Both the position numbers and the translations under genes were made by a program. A DNA stretch of 64,000 nucleotides from Zingiber officinale (Eukaryota > Streptophyta > Magnoliopsida > Zingiberales > Zingiberaceae), in NCBI RefSeq assembly GCF_018446385.1, contig NC_055990.1:22563558-22627557 (forward strand), given 5' to 3'. Numbering within the stretch: the first letter of the stretch is position 1; each line of letters begins with the position of its first letter. The notes below the pieces were generated by a model that did no database searches, had not been told where the DNA came from, and saw only the letters and a list, made by a program, of their open reading frames with translations. This document shows, in pieces, positions 24,939-36,934 of this stretch.

Positions 24939-25841
24939 TTGTGTCCCCTTAGGAAGAACCCCACTGATGGTGAGGGAACCTCTAAGGAACCAACCAAGAC
25001 ATCCAAATCCAAAACTTCTCCTGCTCCCTCTCGACCCCAACCAGCTAGTTCCAGTAGATTCCCAAACCGCCAGTCTGAGCAAGCTTTTCAACAAAGGACA
25101 TTCAAATTACTCCCTTATAGGTCCGTGGATAGAAAATTCATGGACGAATTTTGCCCACAAGTGTCCGAAATCATAGCATACTACAAACTCGATTCACTAG
25201 TCTACTTGGAACGGGATATCAACTATGACTTGGTCTCTGAGTTCTATAATAACCTTCATGAGACTAATGATCAAGGTTTTAAAACAAGAGTTGCTAAGCG
25301 GACTCTTGATTTCAGTATCTCATCTTTCTTTGAGTATCTCAATTGTCGGAGGTGTTCCGGTGATGTCTTTTCGATATTTCCTGACTTACCAGATCAGTTA
25401 CCTCCACCGTTTGATATCTCACCTGACGATATATATGAGTACTTCTTCAGACAGCCTAGACAAGGGCTAGATGAGCTAGATGTTGACTTCCCTACTTTTG
25501 CAGCCTTGAGATTATCTCCTCAAGATTACATTCTTTTTAAAATTGTCACGAACTGCCTTCTACCTATCACATCTAAACCATTATCTGAGATCCGATCATA
25601 TCATTGTCTTATGCTTTATGGTTTGCGTCGGCGTCTCGATTTTGATATCATGTCGAGCATCTACTCCTCGATCATATCATATTCTCAGCCTAGCGGCTTC
25701 ACTATTTATATGCCTTATGGGCATATAATTACTGATTGGCTTGAGACCTTTCAGGTTGATGTCTCTAAGGGCAGAATAATCAAAATGGTCAGCAAGATTG
25801 CCGACTTGGGAAGCAGGCATTTTCCAAGTCCGGAATCATAG
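24939..25841 (+). CDS. Sirevirus third ORF, env-like position
   Basis: An open frame of 300 codons lies after pol, in the place where Sireviruses carry their env-like gene. The N-terminus is rich in Ser, Pro and Lys. The rest is a compact, tyrosine- and phenylalanine-rich domain (for example YKLDSLVYLERDINYDLVSEF) that resembles the plant-transposon-protein type domains found in extra ORFs of plant LTR elements. I see no signal peptide, transmembrane span or envelope motif. GT and AG signals near its 5' end suggest a small intron, which is inference. The true start is uncertain and it may begin slightly upstream. Function unknown. Confidence 0.6.
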   Translation: MCPLRKNPTDGEGTSKEPTKTSKSKTSPAPSRPQPASSSRFPNRQSEQAFQQRTFKLLPYRSVDRKFMDEFCPQVSEIIAYYKLDSLVYLERDINYDLVSEFYNNLHETNDQGFKTRVAKRTLDFSISSFFEYLNCRRCSGDVFSIFPDLPDQLPPPFDISPDDIYEYFFRQPRQGLDELDVDFPTFAALRLSPQDYILFKIVTNCLLPITSKPLSEIRSYHCLMLYGLRRRLDFDIMSSIYSSIISYSQPSGFTIYMPYGHIITDWLETFQVDVSKGRIIKMVSKIADLGSRHFPSPES

Positions 25842-26516
25842 GGCAAAATGGGGATGTTCGGTGGAAGGATGGGAGAGCTTTAGGTGAGTTACCACGGGAC
25901 CTCCATGACAGTTGTGCTCCTCTTTGCTCCTCCTAGCCGACATTGGCGGGCGGATCCGGACTGCTACCGGCGGATCGGCGAGTTGGAGAGCCGATTTGAT
26001 CGTCACGAGGAGATAGTGATGCCGAGTTCGATGGACTACGATACGGATTGACCAGCCACGATGACTGCGGGCATATTGACGGCGCTTCGATGATATCGCG
26101 ATCATCGGTGGTGACACCAGTTGCTACTCGGATGGATGGCACGCTACCCGCCTCCGCAGTCTTACCCAGGTTATTCATCCTCCGGCATGCCGCCTCAGGA
26201 TTTCACCCCTCCTGCCGATGATGGTGATATTCCTCAGTGTGAGGATGTTGATTGATACAGTTTGTTTGTTGGCTGTCTGTAGTTTGGATGTTATTTGTTA
26301 GTCTTTATGACTGACCTGGATGTTTGCACTTCTGATGCTACTCCTGTATTTATGCTACTCCGTTTTCTTTTTGCTTGCTCTTTATTATGCTTCATTTTCT
26401 ATTGGATATTAATATGTTGTTCACTTGCATGTCCTGTTTGTCCTTTATCTCTTTATCACTGTCTCGTAATACACTTAGAGGCATTTTGGGGATTAAGAAA
26501 GAAAACAGTATGGGTT

Positions 26517-26713
26517 AAGGGGGAGTCTTTTAACATTTTCTTACTTGGTTCGCACCTTTTCGGTGTTTGACAAAGGGGGAGAAGGTAACTAAGTTTAGAA
26601 TTAAATGAAAGTTTGTCTTAGGGGGAGGATCTTGATTCCCCTAAAATTATGAAAATTTGAACAATTCTGATCTAAACTTAAATCGTGTTGTCAAACAACA
26701 AAAAGGGGGAGAT
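26517..26713 (+). other. Multiple polypurine tracts before the Sirevirus 3' LTR
   Basis: Four AAGGGGGAG-type tracts lie at about 26517-26525, 26572-26585, 26619-26629 and 26700-26712. The last abuts the LTR and is the likely plus-strand primer. Repeated polypurine tracts are reported as a Sirevirus trait. Confidence 0.8.
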
Positions 26714-28437
26714 TGTTGATACAGTCTGACCTGGCTGTTGTTTTGATGTTGACACTGATTTAAGTTTGTATCAGATATTAATTTAACTCAGAATGACTAC
26801 TGATCGAGGTTGATCAGTTGGGAGGGAAAGTCCTGGTGAGTGAAGCCAGGCAAGGGAAATCCAGATGGGTCAAGGTTGACCAGACATCTAGTAAAAAGTC
26901 CAAGCAGGGAGCTTGGCATGGGAAAAGTCCAAGTATGGTGACTTGGCACGGAATGGTTAGAGAGGGCTCGGTAGCTCGTTCTCTGGACCGGATGAGGTCG
27001 GAGAGGGCTCGGTAGCTCGTTCTCTGGACCGGATGAGGTCGGAGAGGGCTCGGTAGCTCGTTCTCCGGACTAGGTCAGAGGGGGCTCGGTAGCTCGGTCT
27101 CGGGACCGGGAAGACCTCGGTGGTTTCGTGGAAAGTCGCAAAACTCACTTAGCATTGGATCGGGTCTGACGCACGATCCGGATACTTGTCGTCTGGATCG
27201 GTCTCGACCAATCGGTGATACTCAAGATCACCGATCGGTCGGGTGACCGATCGGTAACTACTACTATCGTGGGCTATCCGATCGGCCGGTGACCGATCGG
27301 GATCCACACGTAAACATTCTCAGGTTAATCGATCGGCTGGACCGATCAAGAACTACGTACATTCTCAGGTTATCTCGATCTGCACCGATCGTAAAGAAGT
27401 GATCGAACGCCGAGAAAGGGTGGAACGTGCGTGGACCGATCCACATAGTCCGATCGGTCCACGCATCGATCAGATCTTCCGGACCGATCTCGATCGGTCC
27501 AGAACCTATGGATCGGTCGCCGACCGATCCGCGATGTCGCACGTCTCCGCTACTTCTCTGAGATTTCTGACTCGTTTCTGATGCATCTGATCTAACATCT
27601 GCTTGTGAGCTTTTTGAGTTACAGGCTGCAGGTGCCATGATGATGTTTGAATTCAAATCAATGACTATCAAAGGAATAAAACAAAATGGTTTTTCTACTG
27701 GTTATCGCTGCAAATTGTGCAAAAGAAGCGTCAACGTTCACTGGCTTGTTCAGTTGTCTCACTGGCTGCGATCAGCTTGACTCTTCCTTATTGGTTCGAG
27801 CTCAGAGACACCAGTGAAGACCAAGGATGGTATTGGTGTGAGTTCAGATGAGGAAGAAGCGTGATTGGCGACGCCTGGTTTGGCGACAGTGATACGCTAC
27901 TGGTTTGCAGTGATTCGATGCAGGCAAACGCAGTGAAGAAAGCAGAGAAATAAGAAGGAGGAAGAGGAGAGGATGAGAAATATACTCTGGAAAAACTCTC
28001 TCTGTCGTTCAAGCAAGAGGCTGTGCGTTTTCGTTGAGCTCTTGGCTGATTCCTCCTGTAGTTGTTTTTCTGCTTCGTGGCTGTAAGTTAAACTGTTCAA
28101 TCCTTTAGCCACACTCTGTAAGTAATTGTGCTTCACTTTCAAATCTACTCTTGTGATCTTTGTGGAGAGGTTACTCCACCGAGAAGGAGGATCTTTAGCC
28201 GGAATTTATCCGGGGTGCGATCTACCGAAGATCAAGGAGTCGTCCACCTTACGGACACGCCGAGGAGTAGGGGCAAGTTATCCCCGAACCTCATAAATCC
28301 TAGTGTTAGTGTGCTTATGTTTTTCTCTCTTTTAGTTGTCTAATTCCGCTGTGCTAACGATTATCTGTGTAGAAGTTTTCGTTTAAGTTTTTAAAGGAGC
28401 TATTCACCCCCCCCTCTAGTCATCTAAGATCCCAACA
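26714..28437 (+). repeat. Sirevirus 3' LTR with diverged palindrome block
   Basis: Nearly identical to 17215-18976 except at about 27110-27540, where the palindromes show many substitutions and short indels relative to the 5' LTR, and at a 9-bp insertion near 27808. The start TGTTGATACAG and end CCCAACA are conserved. Confidence 0.92.
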
Positions 28438-28885
28438 AGCGGAACCCCGTCATAAGATTTGGAGTATGGCCTACATGTGGAGCATATCCGCTGTCAGAAG
28501 ATGTCCCTTGTCTTTTTCCCCGTACTCCTGCCGGGCGTCAGACCGGTCCACCTCCACCTTCCGTCCGACCGGTCATATATGATGGTCCACTCTGGAAATC
28601 GTCGGTAATGTGTTTTGTGGCGACTGTTAGCAGTATGCTTCATGTCTTCGGCCGAGCGTGCCGTCCGCTCGGCCCTACGATCTAGCCCAATGAGCGCCGG
28701 AACCCCGACTTCCATAGGGGTACCTTTTGCCATCGGGTAAACACCGAGCGGCCGCCCCGTCGGTCAGACCCCTTCTCCAGTCGTCCTAGTTGGTCCGACC
28801 TTCTTCGATGGACCGCCCGGCTCTTTGACTTCCACATGGCGTTGACCCCTTACAACGAGGGTCCCCTGTTCTCATCGCCGGATCA

Positions 28886-29529
28886 CTTGCCTCCCCTTCA
28901 AGTCTAGTCGAAGGAGGCGATTAGTCCGACTGACTGGACTGCGAGTTTAGCCGGGTGGATCCTCCGTGCTAGTATCCTCCGATCGGCCTGCTGCAGAGAT
29001 GGCCTTAAAAAAGTGAATCAACAAAGGCATTCACTGGATCCCCTCGTGTTCTGCACCAATCTTCGACATTAAGGCTGAGCATGCGTTCATTAAATGCTTC
29101 GAATGGTCGAATGCCACGTGGCGTACTGCCATCATCGTACAGCGGCGGTGGCATGGTGCTTTGATGTGATCGAAGCGATTCGAAATGGACGGCCCGATGC
29201 CTGCTTTGATTCCCGTGACCTGGATCCAACGGTGGAGGCCGTCCGGCCTCCACCCTATAAATTCTTCGTTTCCTTCTCTCTCGCATTTGCCTCTGCGATT
29301 TTGACCCCTGCCCCCAGCGCTTTGGAGCTCCGACGACTGCGTTCTCCTGTTCCCGGCGATCCCCAGTGTCTCCCTTCGATCTTCCTTCTTTTTCGTAAGG
29401 TTCTCCTCCTTCCTTTCTCGTTTCCGGTGCTCTTTACATTTCTTTCTCCCGTTTTTGCTCCCGGCTACTGTTCCGGCGATCTCTTCTTGTTTCTGTCTGT
29501 CATCTTTCCTGTCTTCATTCGCTCGGCCA
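28886..29529. other. Tat element non-coding region between 3' LTR and antisense ORF
   Basis: Contains the polypurine tract beside the LTR. Further right is a pyrimidine-rich plus-strand stretch (about 29270-29530, CTTCCTTTCTCG-like) that could be the 5' leader of the antisense ORF. No other gene is seen. Confidence 0.6.
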
Positions 29530-31756
29530 ATGGCTAGTTCTTCGCACCCTGAAGACCAGTCCCTCAGCCCATGGTACACCACCATGCAGTCCCGATTCGA
29601 CCAGCGTGATTTTGATGTTCTGACAGACAATTTCGAAATCCCCGAAGATTTTGAACTTCTTTTAGCCGGTCCTTCCGCTCGGCCTCACAGGCCGCCGCGC
29701 AGAGCATTCTGTGTCTTTCGCGACCAATTTACCGCCGGTCTGCGCTTCCCTGTACATCCTTTCATCATAGACGCTTGTAATTTTTTCGGTGTTCCGCTCG
29801 GCAGTCTGGTACCCAACACCTTTCGTCTCCTCTGTGGTGTTGTTGTTTTATTCAAGATTCACAACATCCCCCTCCGACCGGAGGTCTTTTTTTATTTTTA
29901 TTACCCCAAGCAAGCCGAGTCGGGCACCTTCATGTTCCAAGCTCGACCTGGCTTAGTCTTCTTCAACAAGCTACCTACTTCCAATAAACATTGGAAGGAT
30001 TATTTTTTTCTACATCCGTATGCCCGATCAGGCCAACTTCCCGACCAAGTGGCAGGTCAGCTTGCCCCCCACTCCTGAGCTGAAGAAATTCAAGACTCGA
30101 CCGGACTATCTCCACGCTGCAAATATACTAGCCGGTCTGCGACTTGACATCAATAAGCTTCTTCACGAAGGAGTGATGTACATCTTCGGCCTGAGTCCCA
30201 TACGGACTCCTCTTCCGACCAGCTTCGGTAAGAATTTTGCTTGGGCATTTGCTTTAATTGCTAACTGATTTCTTTTCTTTCCCTTGCAGCGGACATCGTC
30301 ATGGATTCGGTGATGGCCGGCGTTTTGAAGAGAAAGGCGGCAGCACTAGAAGTCGCGGTGGCCAGAGAAATGGAAGCGTTGGGTATCCAGCCAGTCGGAT
30401 CCCACGAAGGAGAGAGCGGGACTCAGGCTGAGTCGGCTGCTCAAGCTTCTCAACAAAACGTGGCCAGCGGAGCCACCCCCCCCGGAGAACCAACTGCCCC
30501 CGAGGAAGGTTCCGCTCGGGAGGAGGAGCAGCCTCTACAAAAGAGGCGCCGAGTGGAGACTCCCCTGCGGTCGGCTACCTCCGCGGTCCAACCATCCGAG
30601 CGGGTCACTGCGACTGCTCGGGGCAAGGCGCCAGAGGCCGAAACCATTTCGTCCGACCGGACGCCTTCTGACTGGGACGAGCCAGCTGCTCCAGTTGAGG
30701 CAACTCCGATCAGCACCCTTCCGCCCGCTCGTCACTCAGTCCAGCGCTCGACCATTCATTCCCAGTTTTCTGCGCCGGCTTCTGATCCCCTTCCGACCGC
30801 CGGTCGGACGACCCCCGGTCATGGCCGCACGATTTGGGTCACTCTTCATCTCCCGACTGAAGAGCTGCTGCCAGAGGCCGACCGATCAACCGCGCCCGAG
30901 CACACCATTACCTTGAAAGGGCCCCTAGCTGAGATGTGGGCTGATGCTCGGGCACGCACAGCGCTGATCCCTCTCCGAAACTTGGCCAATAGCCACATGC
31001 GGGAGGCCACGGGGGTAAGTTCGCTCTCTCCGAAGTTTTGTATGCATTCTTTCCGATCGGCCGCTAACAACTCTAACTTTCTTTTGCCAGAGATGGGTGG
31101 AGGAGATTGCAGTCTCCAACCACCTAGCCATGGTGGATGAGGAGTTAAGGCAGCTGAAGGCGGCGTGCGGTCCGTCCGGCTCTCAAGGCCCATCATACTC
31201 CGAGCTGCAGAAGGAGCTTAAGAGGGCTCAGGACATGCTAGCGGCCGAGCAGAAGAAAACAGCCGATCAGGCCCACGCCTTGGCTGAGTCCGAGCGACAA
31301 GTCAAGTCGCTCGACACAAAATTAACCCTGGCAACCACTCGAAAAAATACGGCCATCTCCGATCTGGAGAAAAAGAACGTGGAGGCTCGGGGCCTGGAGC
31401 TGAAGGTAAAAAAGCTGATGGAGCAGCTCGACAGAGAGAAGGCGGGCCGCTCGGCCGAAGCGAAAAAGCTTCAGAATCTGAACGAGGCCCTCACTGGCTC
31501 CCAGGCAGCTTTCAAAGAATATCAAGATGCCGAGCTAAGTCGAGTCGCTGCCTTGAGACAGGGCTACATCCGTTCGCCCGAATTCTCGGAGAAAATTTAT
31601 GAGCGGATGTACACAGCCTTCGACTTGGCTATGATCGCTACCATGACATATCTGAAGTCCAAGGGCCTTCTTCCAGAGTCCACTAATATTCCGGCCGGCG
31701 ATCAGGTGGCGCTTCTGGATAACATCCCCAAGACCCTCTACGATTATATCGAGTAA
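29530..31756 (+). CDS. Antisense extra ORF (aORF) of the Tat element
   Basis: Coding-like blocks on the plus strand, opposite to gag-pol, between the tandem array and the 3' LTR. The first block (about 29530-30226) has a domain with FPVHPFIIDACNFFGVPLG and NTFRLLCGVVVLFKIHN, matching the 'putative gypsy type transposon' family seen in plant Tat elements. The middle block (about 30290-31013) is Pro/Ala/Glu/Ser-rich and low in complexity. The last block (about 31091-31756) is a long Lys/Glu-rich probable coiled coil ending NIPKTLYDYIE. GT and AG signals separate the blocks near 30.23-30.29 kb and 31.01-31.09 kb and fit introns. The frame is interrupted at least once, so this copy is probably not functional. 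The role of aORF proteins is unknown. Confidence 0.7.
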
Positions 31757-32126
31757 CTTTTGTAATTTGACCACTCGGCTAGATATGATCCCTTTTGTAC
31801 TTAGGCCGCCCGGCCTAAAGTTTTATTTTTAATGCAATGTTTTCCTTTCTTGTACTCTGTCCTTTCGCTGGTGAATATGTGTGTTGCCCGCTCGCCTATT
31901 ATCACCCCTCTGGTATTCGAAAATCCCTAAGTATTCGGCACTGCCCTTCCGCCCGGCTTAATATGTAATATTTTGACTACTTAATATTCCACTTTGATAG
32001 CAGATATCGCTCGCTAGATACCGATGAAGTACCTTTGGGTGCTGGGCCGAGCGGAACGTAGAGACGGTCTAACAATATTGAAGGCGAGTTTTCGGGGCCG
32101 TTGTATCCTTTTTATCGGCATCCTCC
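31757..32126. other. Tat element spacer beside the tandem array
   Basis: Non-coding sequence after the antisense ORF. It carries scattered phrases such as CCGCTCGG that also appear in the array, and no gene. Confidence 0.55.
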
Positions 32127-33113
32127 GCTCGGCGTTTTTATAGACGCCGGCTCGTCTCTCGATATTTAACGTCGGAGCTCGACGGTCTTCCGCTCGGACG
32201 TTTATAAACGCCTGCTCGTCTCTCGATATTTAACGTCGGAGCTCGACGGTCTTCTGCTCGGACGTTTATAGACGTCGTCTCGTCTCTCGATATTTAACGT
32301 CGGAGCTCGACGGTCTTCCGCTCGGACGTTTATAGACGCCGTCTCGTCTCTCGATATTTAACGTCGGAGCTCGACGGTCTTCCGCTCGGACGTTTATAGA
32401 CGCCGGCTCGTCTCTCGATATTTAACGTCGGAGCTCGACGGTCTTCCGCTCGGATTATTTATAGACGCCGGCTCGTCTCTCGATATTTAACGTCGGACCT
32501 CGACGGTCTTCCGCTCGGATTATTTATAGACGCCGGCTCGTCTCTCGATATTTAACGTCGGATCTCGATGGTCTTCCGCTCGGACGTTTATAGGCGTCGG
32601 CTCGTCTCTCGATATTTAATGTCGGAGCTCGACTGTCTTCTGCTCGGATTATTTATAGACGCCGGCTCGTCTCTCGATATTTAACGTCGGAGCTCGACGG
32701 TCTTCCGCTCGGATTATTTATAGACGCCGGCTCGTCTCTCGATATTTAACGTCGGAGCTCGACGGTCTTCCCTCGGACGTTTATAGACGTCGGCTCGTCT
32801 CTCGATATTTAACGTCGCTCGATATTTAACGTCGGAGCTCGACGGTCTTCCGCTCGGACGTTTATAGACGCCGGCTCGTCTCTCGATATTTAACGTCGGA
32901 GCTCGACGGTCTTCCGCTCGGATTATTTATAGACGTCGGCTCGTCTCTCGATATTTAACGTCGGAGTTCGACGGTCTTCCGCTCGGACGTTTATAGACGC
33001 CGGCTCGTCTCTCGATATTTAACGTCGGAGCTCGACGATCTTCTGCTTGGATGTTTATATACGCCGGCTCGTCTCTCGATATTTAACGTCGGAGCTCGAC
33101 GGCCTTTTTAAGG
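32127..33113. repeat. 64/65-bp tandem array, 15 units
   Basis: The phrase CTCGTCTCTCGATATTTAA starts at 32151, 32215, 32279, 32343, 32407, 32472, 32537, 32601, 32666, 32731, 32794, 32875, 32940, 33004 and 33068. Spacing is 64 or 65 bp. The 65-bp units carry GGATTATTTATAGACG where the 64-bp units carry GGACGTTTATAGACG. One 81-bp step has a partial unit duplicated. The array lies between the antisense ORF and the end of pol. Confidence 0.95.
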
Positions 33114-33189
33114 CTAACTTTAATACTGCTGCTCGGCAAACCCATTGGCCATCCTTTGAATTAATTTTGCTTCCTGCATTACAAGGACA

Positions 33190-36100
33190 TGGGCGACTAG
33201 AATATACACAAAAGTGAGTTACATCCGTGCACCTTTCACCCAGCTCGATAAGGCTGGAGATGATTTGCGCTCCAAGGTCGGTCCAACTGTCGTCCGTCTT
33301 CATCCTCCAAGTAGTAAGCGCCCGAGCGGAGCTTTTCGATAACCTTCAAGGGGCCCGCCTAGGGCGCTTCTAGCTTGCCGACATCGCCAACCGGCTTGAC
33401 TTTCTTCCAGACAAGGTCGCCGACCTGGAACGATCTGGGGATTACGCGCCTGTTGTAGTTTTGCTTCATCCGTTGACGATACGCCATCAGCCGAACGGAC
33501 GCCTTGGCTCGTTCCTCGTCAACCAAATCCAGTTCCATGTTCCTCCGCTCGGCGTTGCCCTCATCGTAACACTGGATCCGGACGGACTCGACGCCGACTT
33601 CGACAGGAATCACCGCTTCGCTGCCGTATACCAGATGGAAAGGCGTGACGCCCGTTCCTTCCTTTGGAGTCGTTCGAATGGCCCATAGGACGCCCGGCAC
33701 TTCATCTACCCAGCTTCCTCCCAAGTGATCGAGCCGAGCGCGCAGAACACGGAGGATTTCCCGATTGGCTACTTCGGCCTGACCGTTACTTTGGGGATAG
33801 GCCACGGACGTGAAGTGTTGCTCGATGCCATAGCTTCTGCACCAATCTTCGAGCAACTTCCCTGTGAATTGCCGCCCGTTGTCGGATATCAGTCGGCGAG
33901 GGATGCCGAACCGACAGATGATGTGCTGCCATATGAACTTTTTGACCATCTGCTCGGTGATCCTGGCTAGCGGCTCGACCTCCACCCACTTGGAAAAATA
34001 ATCAACCGCCACTAGCAGAAATTTCCGCTGTCCGGTCGCCATAGGAAATGGACCAACGATATCCATTCCCCACTGATCGAATGGACATGAGACTGTTGAT
34101 GCCTTCATTTCCTCTGTCGGTCGGTGGTAGAAGTTATGGTACTTCTGGCACGAAAGGCACGTCGACACGGTCCGAGCGGCGTCTGCTTGTAAGGTTGGCC
34201 AGAAGTACCCGGCCAATAGGATCTTCTTAGCCAGCGATCGTCCGCCCGGATGTCCTCCGCATGATCCTTGATATACTTCTTGGAGGATGTAAGCCGAGTC
34301 CTCCGAGCTCACGCATTTCAACAGCGGGCGCGAGAAAGCCTTCTTGTAAAGCTGATCGCCGATGAGTGTGAACCGACCGGCTCTCCTCCTTAGCAGCTGG
34401 GCTTCATTCTGATCGGACGGTGAGGCGCCCGAGCGCAGAAACTCCGTGATGGGTGTTCTCCAGTCGCTCGGAAGCGTAAGGCCTTCCATACGGTCGACGT
34501 GCGCCACCAACAATACTTGTTCAATTGGCCGCTGAATGGCGATCGGCGTTATTGAGCTCACGAGTTTGGCTAACTCATCGGCCACTTGATTTTCTGCTCT
34601 GGGTATCTTCTGGACAAGGACTTCTCTAAAATTGGCTTTAAGTTTCTCAAAGGCTTCAGCGTAGAGCTTGAGCCGATCGTTGTTAATTTCAAAGGTGCCA
34701 GAGAGCTGCTACGCGGCCAACTGCGAATCCGAATGAAGTGTAACCCGACCGGCGCCAACATGCCGAGCTGCCTGCAAGCCGGCTATGAGGGCTTCGTACT
34801 CTGCTTCATTGTTTGTGGCTTTATAATCCAGCCGGACGGATAAGTGCATCTTTTCTTCTTGAGGGGAGAGCAGCAGTATTCCAATCCCGCTCCCGAGCCG
34901 AGTGGATGATCCGTCCATAAATATTCTCCACATAGCTTCCGGCTCTGAATTCTGCACTTCAGTCACAAAATCAGCTAAGGACTGCGCTTTGATTGCCGAG
35001 CGGGGCTGGTATTGGATGTCAAATTCACTTAACTCCGTCGTCCATTTGATGAGCCGTCTGGATGCTTCTGGATTCAGTAATACTCGCCCGAGCGGGCTAT
35101 TGGTTTTGACAATGATGGTATGCGCCAGGAAGTATGGACGAAGGCGCCGAGCGGTGAGGACCAGAGCGAAAGCCAGCTTCTCGAGCCCAGTGTAGCGAGA
35201 TTTAGCATCTTTTAAAATATGACTAAGGAAATACACGGGCTCTTCTCCGCTCGCCCTCACTAATGCCGAGCTGATTGCTTGCTCGGTTGAAGACAAGTAA
35301 ATACAAAGTGGCTCACCCGCAGCCGGCTTGGCTAATACCGAGAGAGAGTTTAGATATGCCTTCAAGTCTTCGAACGCCCGATCGCATTCTTCATCCCAGT
35401 GAAACTTAGTGGCCTTGCGCAAGATTTTGAAAAAAGGAAGGCTCCGGTCGGCGGTTTTGGAGATGAATCTGGACAGAGCAGTTATCCGACCGGTCAAACG
35501 CTGCACTTCCCTTGTATTTCTTGGAGGCGGCATGTCTTGTAGAGCTTTCACCTTGCTGGGATTTGCTTCGATTCCTCGCTCGGTCACTATGTAACCTAAG
35601 AAACGCCCTCCTTTTGCTCCGAACAGGCACTTCTGGGGATTTAGCTTGACTCCATATTTGCGTAGCGTTCGGAAGGTTTCCTCCATGTCTTTGAAGAGAT
35701 CGGCCGCTCGGACGGACTTGATGAGAATGTCGTCCACGTACACTTCCAGATTTCGCCCGATCTGCTCTCTGAATACTTTATTCATCAAGCGTTGATATGT
35801 GGCTCCTGCATTCTTCAATCCGAACGGCATCACATTATAGCAATAGGTGTCGTCGGCCGTCACGAAGCTGACTTTTTCTTGATCTTCACGGGCGAGCGGC
35901 ACTTGATGATAGCCTTGGTAAGCGTCGAGCATACATATTAATTCGCAGCCGGCCGTAGAGTCCACCAGCTGATCTATTCGGGGCAGAGGATAAAAGTCTT
36001 TCGGGCAAGTTTTGTTAAGGTCCCGAAAATATATGCATACTCTCCACTTGTTGCCTGGCTTGGAGACTAATACCACGTTCGCCAGCCAGCTCGGGAACTG

Positions 36101-36934
36101 CACCTCGCGTATATGGCCAGCTTCCAGAAGCTTCTCAACCTCCGCCCGGATGATGGCATTCTGCTCGGCGCTGAAATCTCTTTTTCTCTGCTTCACCGGC
36201 CGAGAGTCCGGTCGGACATGTAGCTCGTGCTGTGCTATGCTCGGCGAAATTCCGGACAGCTCATGCGTCGACCAGACGAAGACATCACAATTTCTCTGGA
36301 GGCATTTGATCACTTCCTCCTTCTGGTTGTCCTCCAAATCGGACGAAATAAAGGTCGTGGCCTCCGATCGGGTTGGGTGAATCTGCACTTCCTCTTTTTC
36401 TTCATAAATTAAAGAGGGTGGCTTTTCAGTGATGGCGTTTACCTCGATCCAGGGCGCCTTCCGAGCGGAAGTGGCTTCTGCTCGGACCATCTCGACGTAG
36501 CATCGCCGAGCTACTAGTTGATCTCCCCGCACCTCTCCCACTTTATCTTCGACGGGGAACTTGATCTTCTGGTGGAAGGTGGAGACGGCCGCCCGGAACT
36601 CGCTGAGCGCCGGTCGTCCCAAAATGACGTTGTATGATGAGGGAGAGTCGACCACCACGAAGTTTGCTGTCCGCGTCCTCCTGAGCGGCTCTTCTCCCAA
36701 CGAGATAGCCAGCCGGATTTGCCCGACCGGCAGGACTTCATTGCCCGTAAACCCGTAGAGCAGGGTTGTCATGGGCAGTAGCTCGGCTCGGTCAATTTGT
36801 AGTTGATCGAACGCCTTCTTAAATATGATGTTGACCGAGCTTCCTGTGTCAATAAATACGCGGTGAATAGTATAGTTGGCTATTACCGCTTTGATGAGCA
36901 GAGCGTCGTCGTGGGGTACTTCAACTCCTTCCAA
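33190..36934 (-). CDS. Tat element pol (protease, RT, RNase H, integrase)
   Basis: On the minus strand: an aspartic protease core with VFIDTGSSVNIIF (about 36830-36860); RT with WRVCIYFRDLNKTCPKD, PFGLKNAGATYQRLMNK and YVDDILIKS (about 36050-35700); a gypsy RNase H; and then a second RNase H-like domain with FMDGSSTRLGSGIGI, ATNNEAEYEAL and HSDSQL (about 34920-34710). Last comes integrase (about 34585-33300) with an HH-CC finger (HPGGRS.....C.SCQKYH), DIVGPFP and SDNGRQF. The second RNase H is the archaeal-type domain described for the Tat clade. Several breaks interrupt the frame. By family it copies and integrates the element. Confidence 0.88.

Larger units (their letters stand above)
17215..28437 (+). 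mobile_element. Ty1/copia retrotransposon, Sirevirus-type, 11.2 kb
   Basis: LTRs 17215-18976 and 26714-28437 both run TGTTGATACAG to CCCAACA, and the element is flanked by the perfect 5-bp duplication AGCGG (17210-17214 and 28438-28442). A primer-binding site TGGTATCAGAGCC lies at 18979-18991. Downstream are gag, pol in protease-integrase-RT-RNase H order, a third ORF after pol, and several polypurine tracts before the 3' LTR. Length above 10 kb, long LTRs, the large gag with a zinc knuckle, the extra ORF and repeated polypurine tracts all fit the Sirevirus lineage. Outside one palindrome block the LTRs differ at only about ten positions by eye, so it is young and younger than the Tat element it interrupts. 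About two breaks are present in pol; otherwise it looks whole. Confidence 0.95.

Noticed and set aside
24939-25841. A true envelope protein
   Set aside because: No signal peptide, membrane span or envelope motif is visible; only its position is env-like.
32127-33113. CRISPR-like regular array
   Set aside because: The whole 64/65-bp unit repeats with no unique spacers, the host is a plant, and the array lies inside a Tat element, so it is an ordinary tandem repeat.
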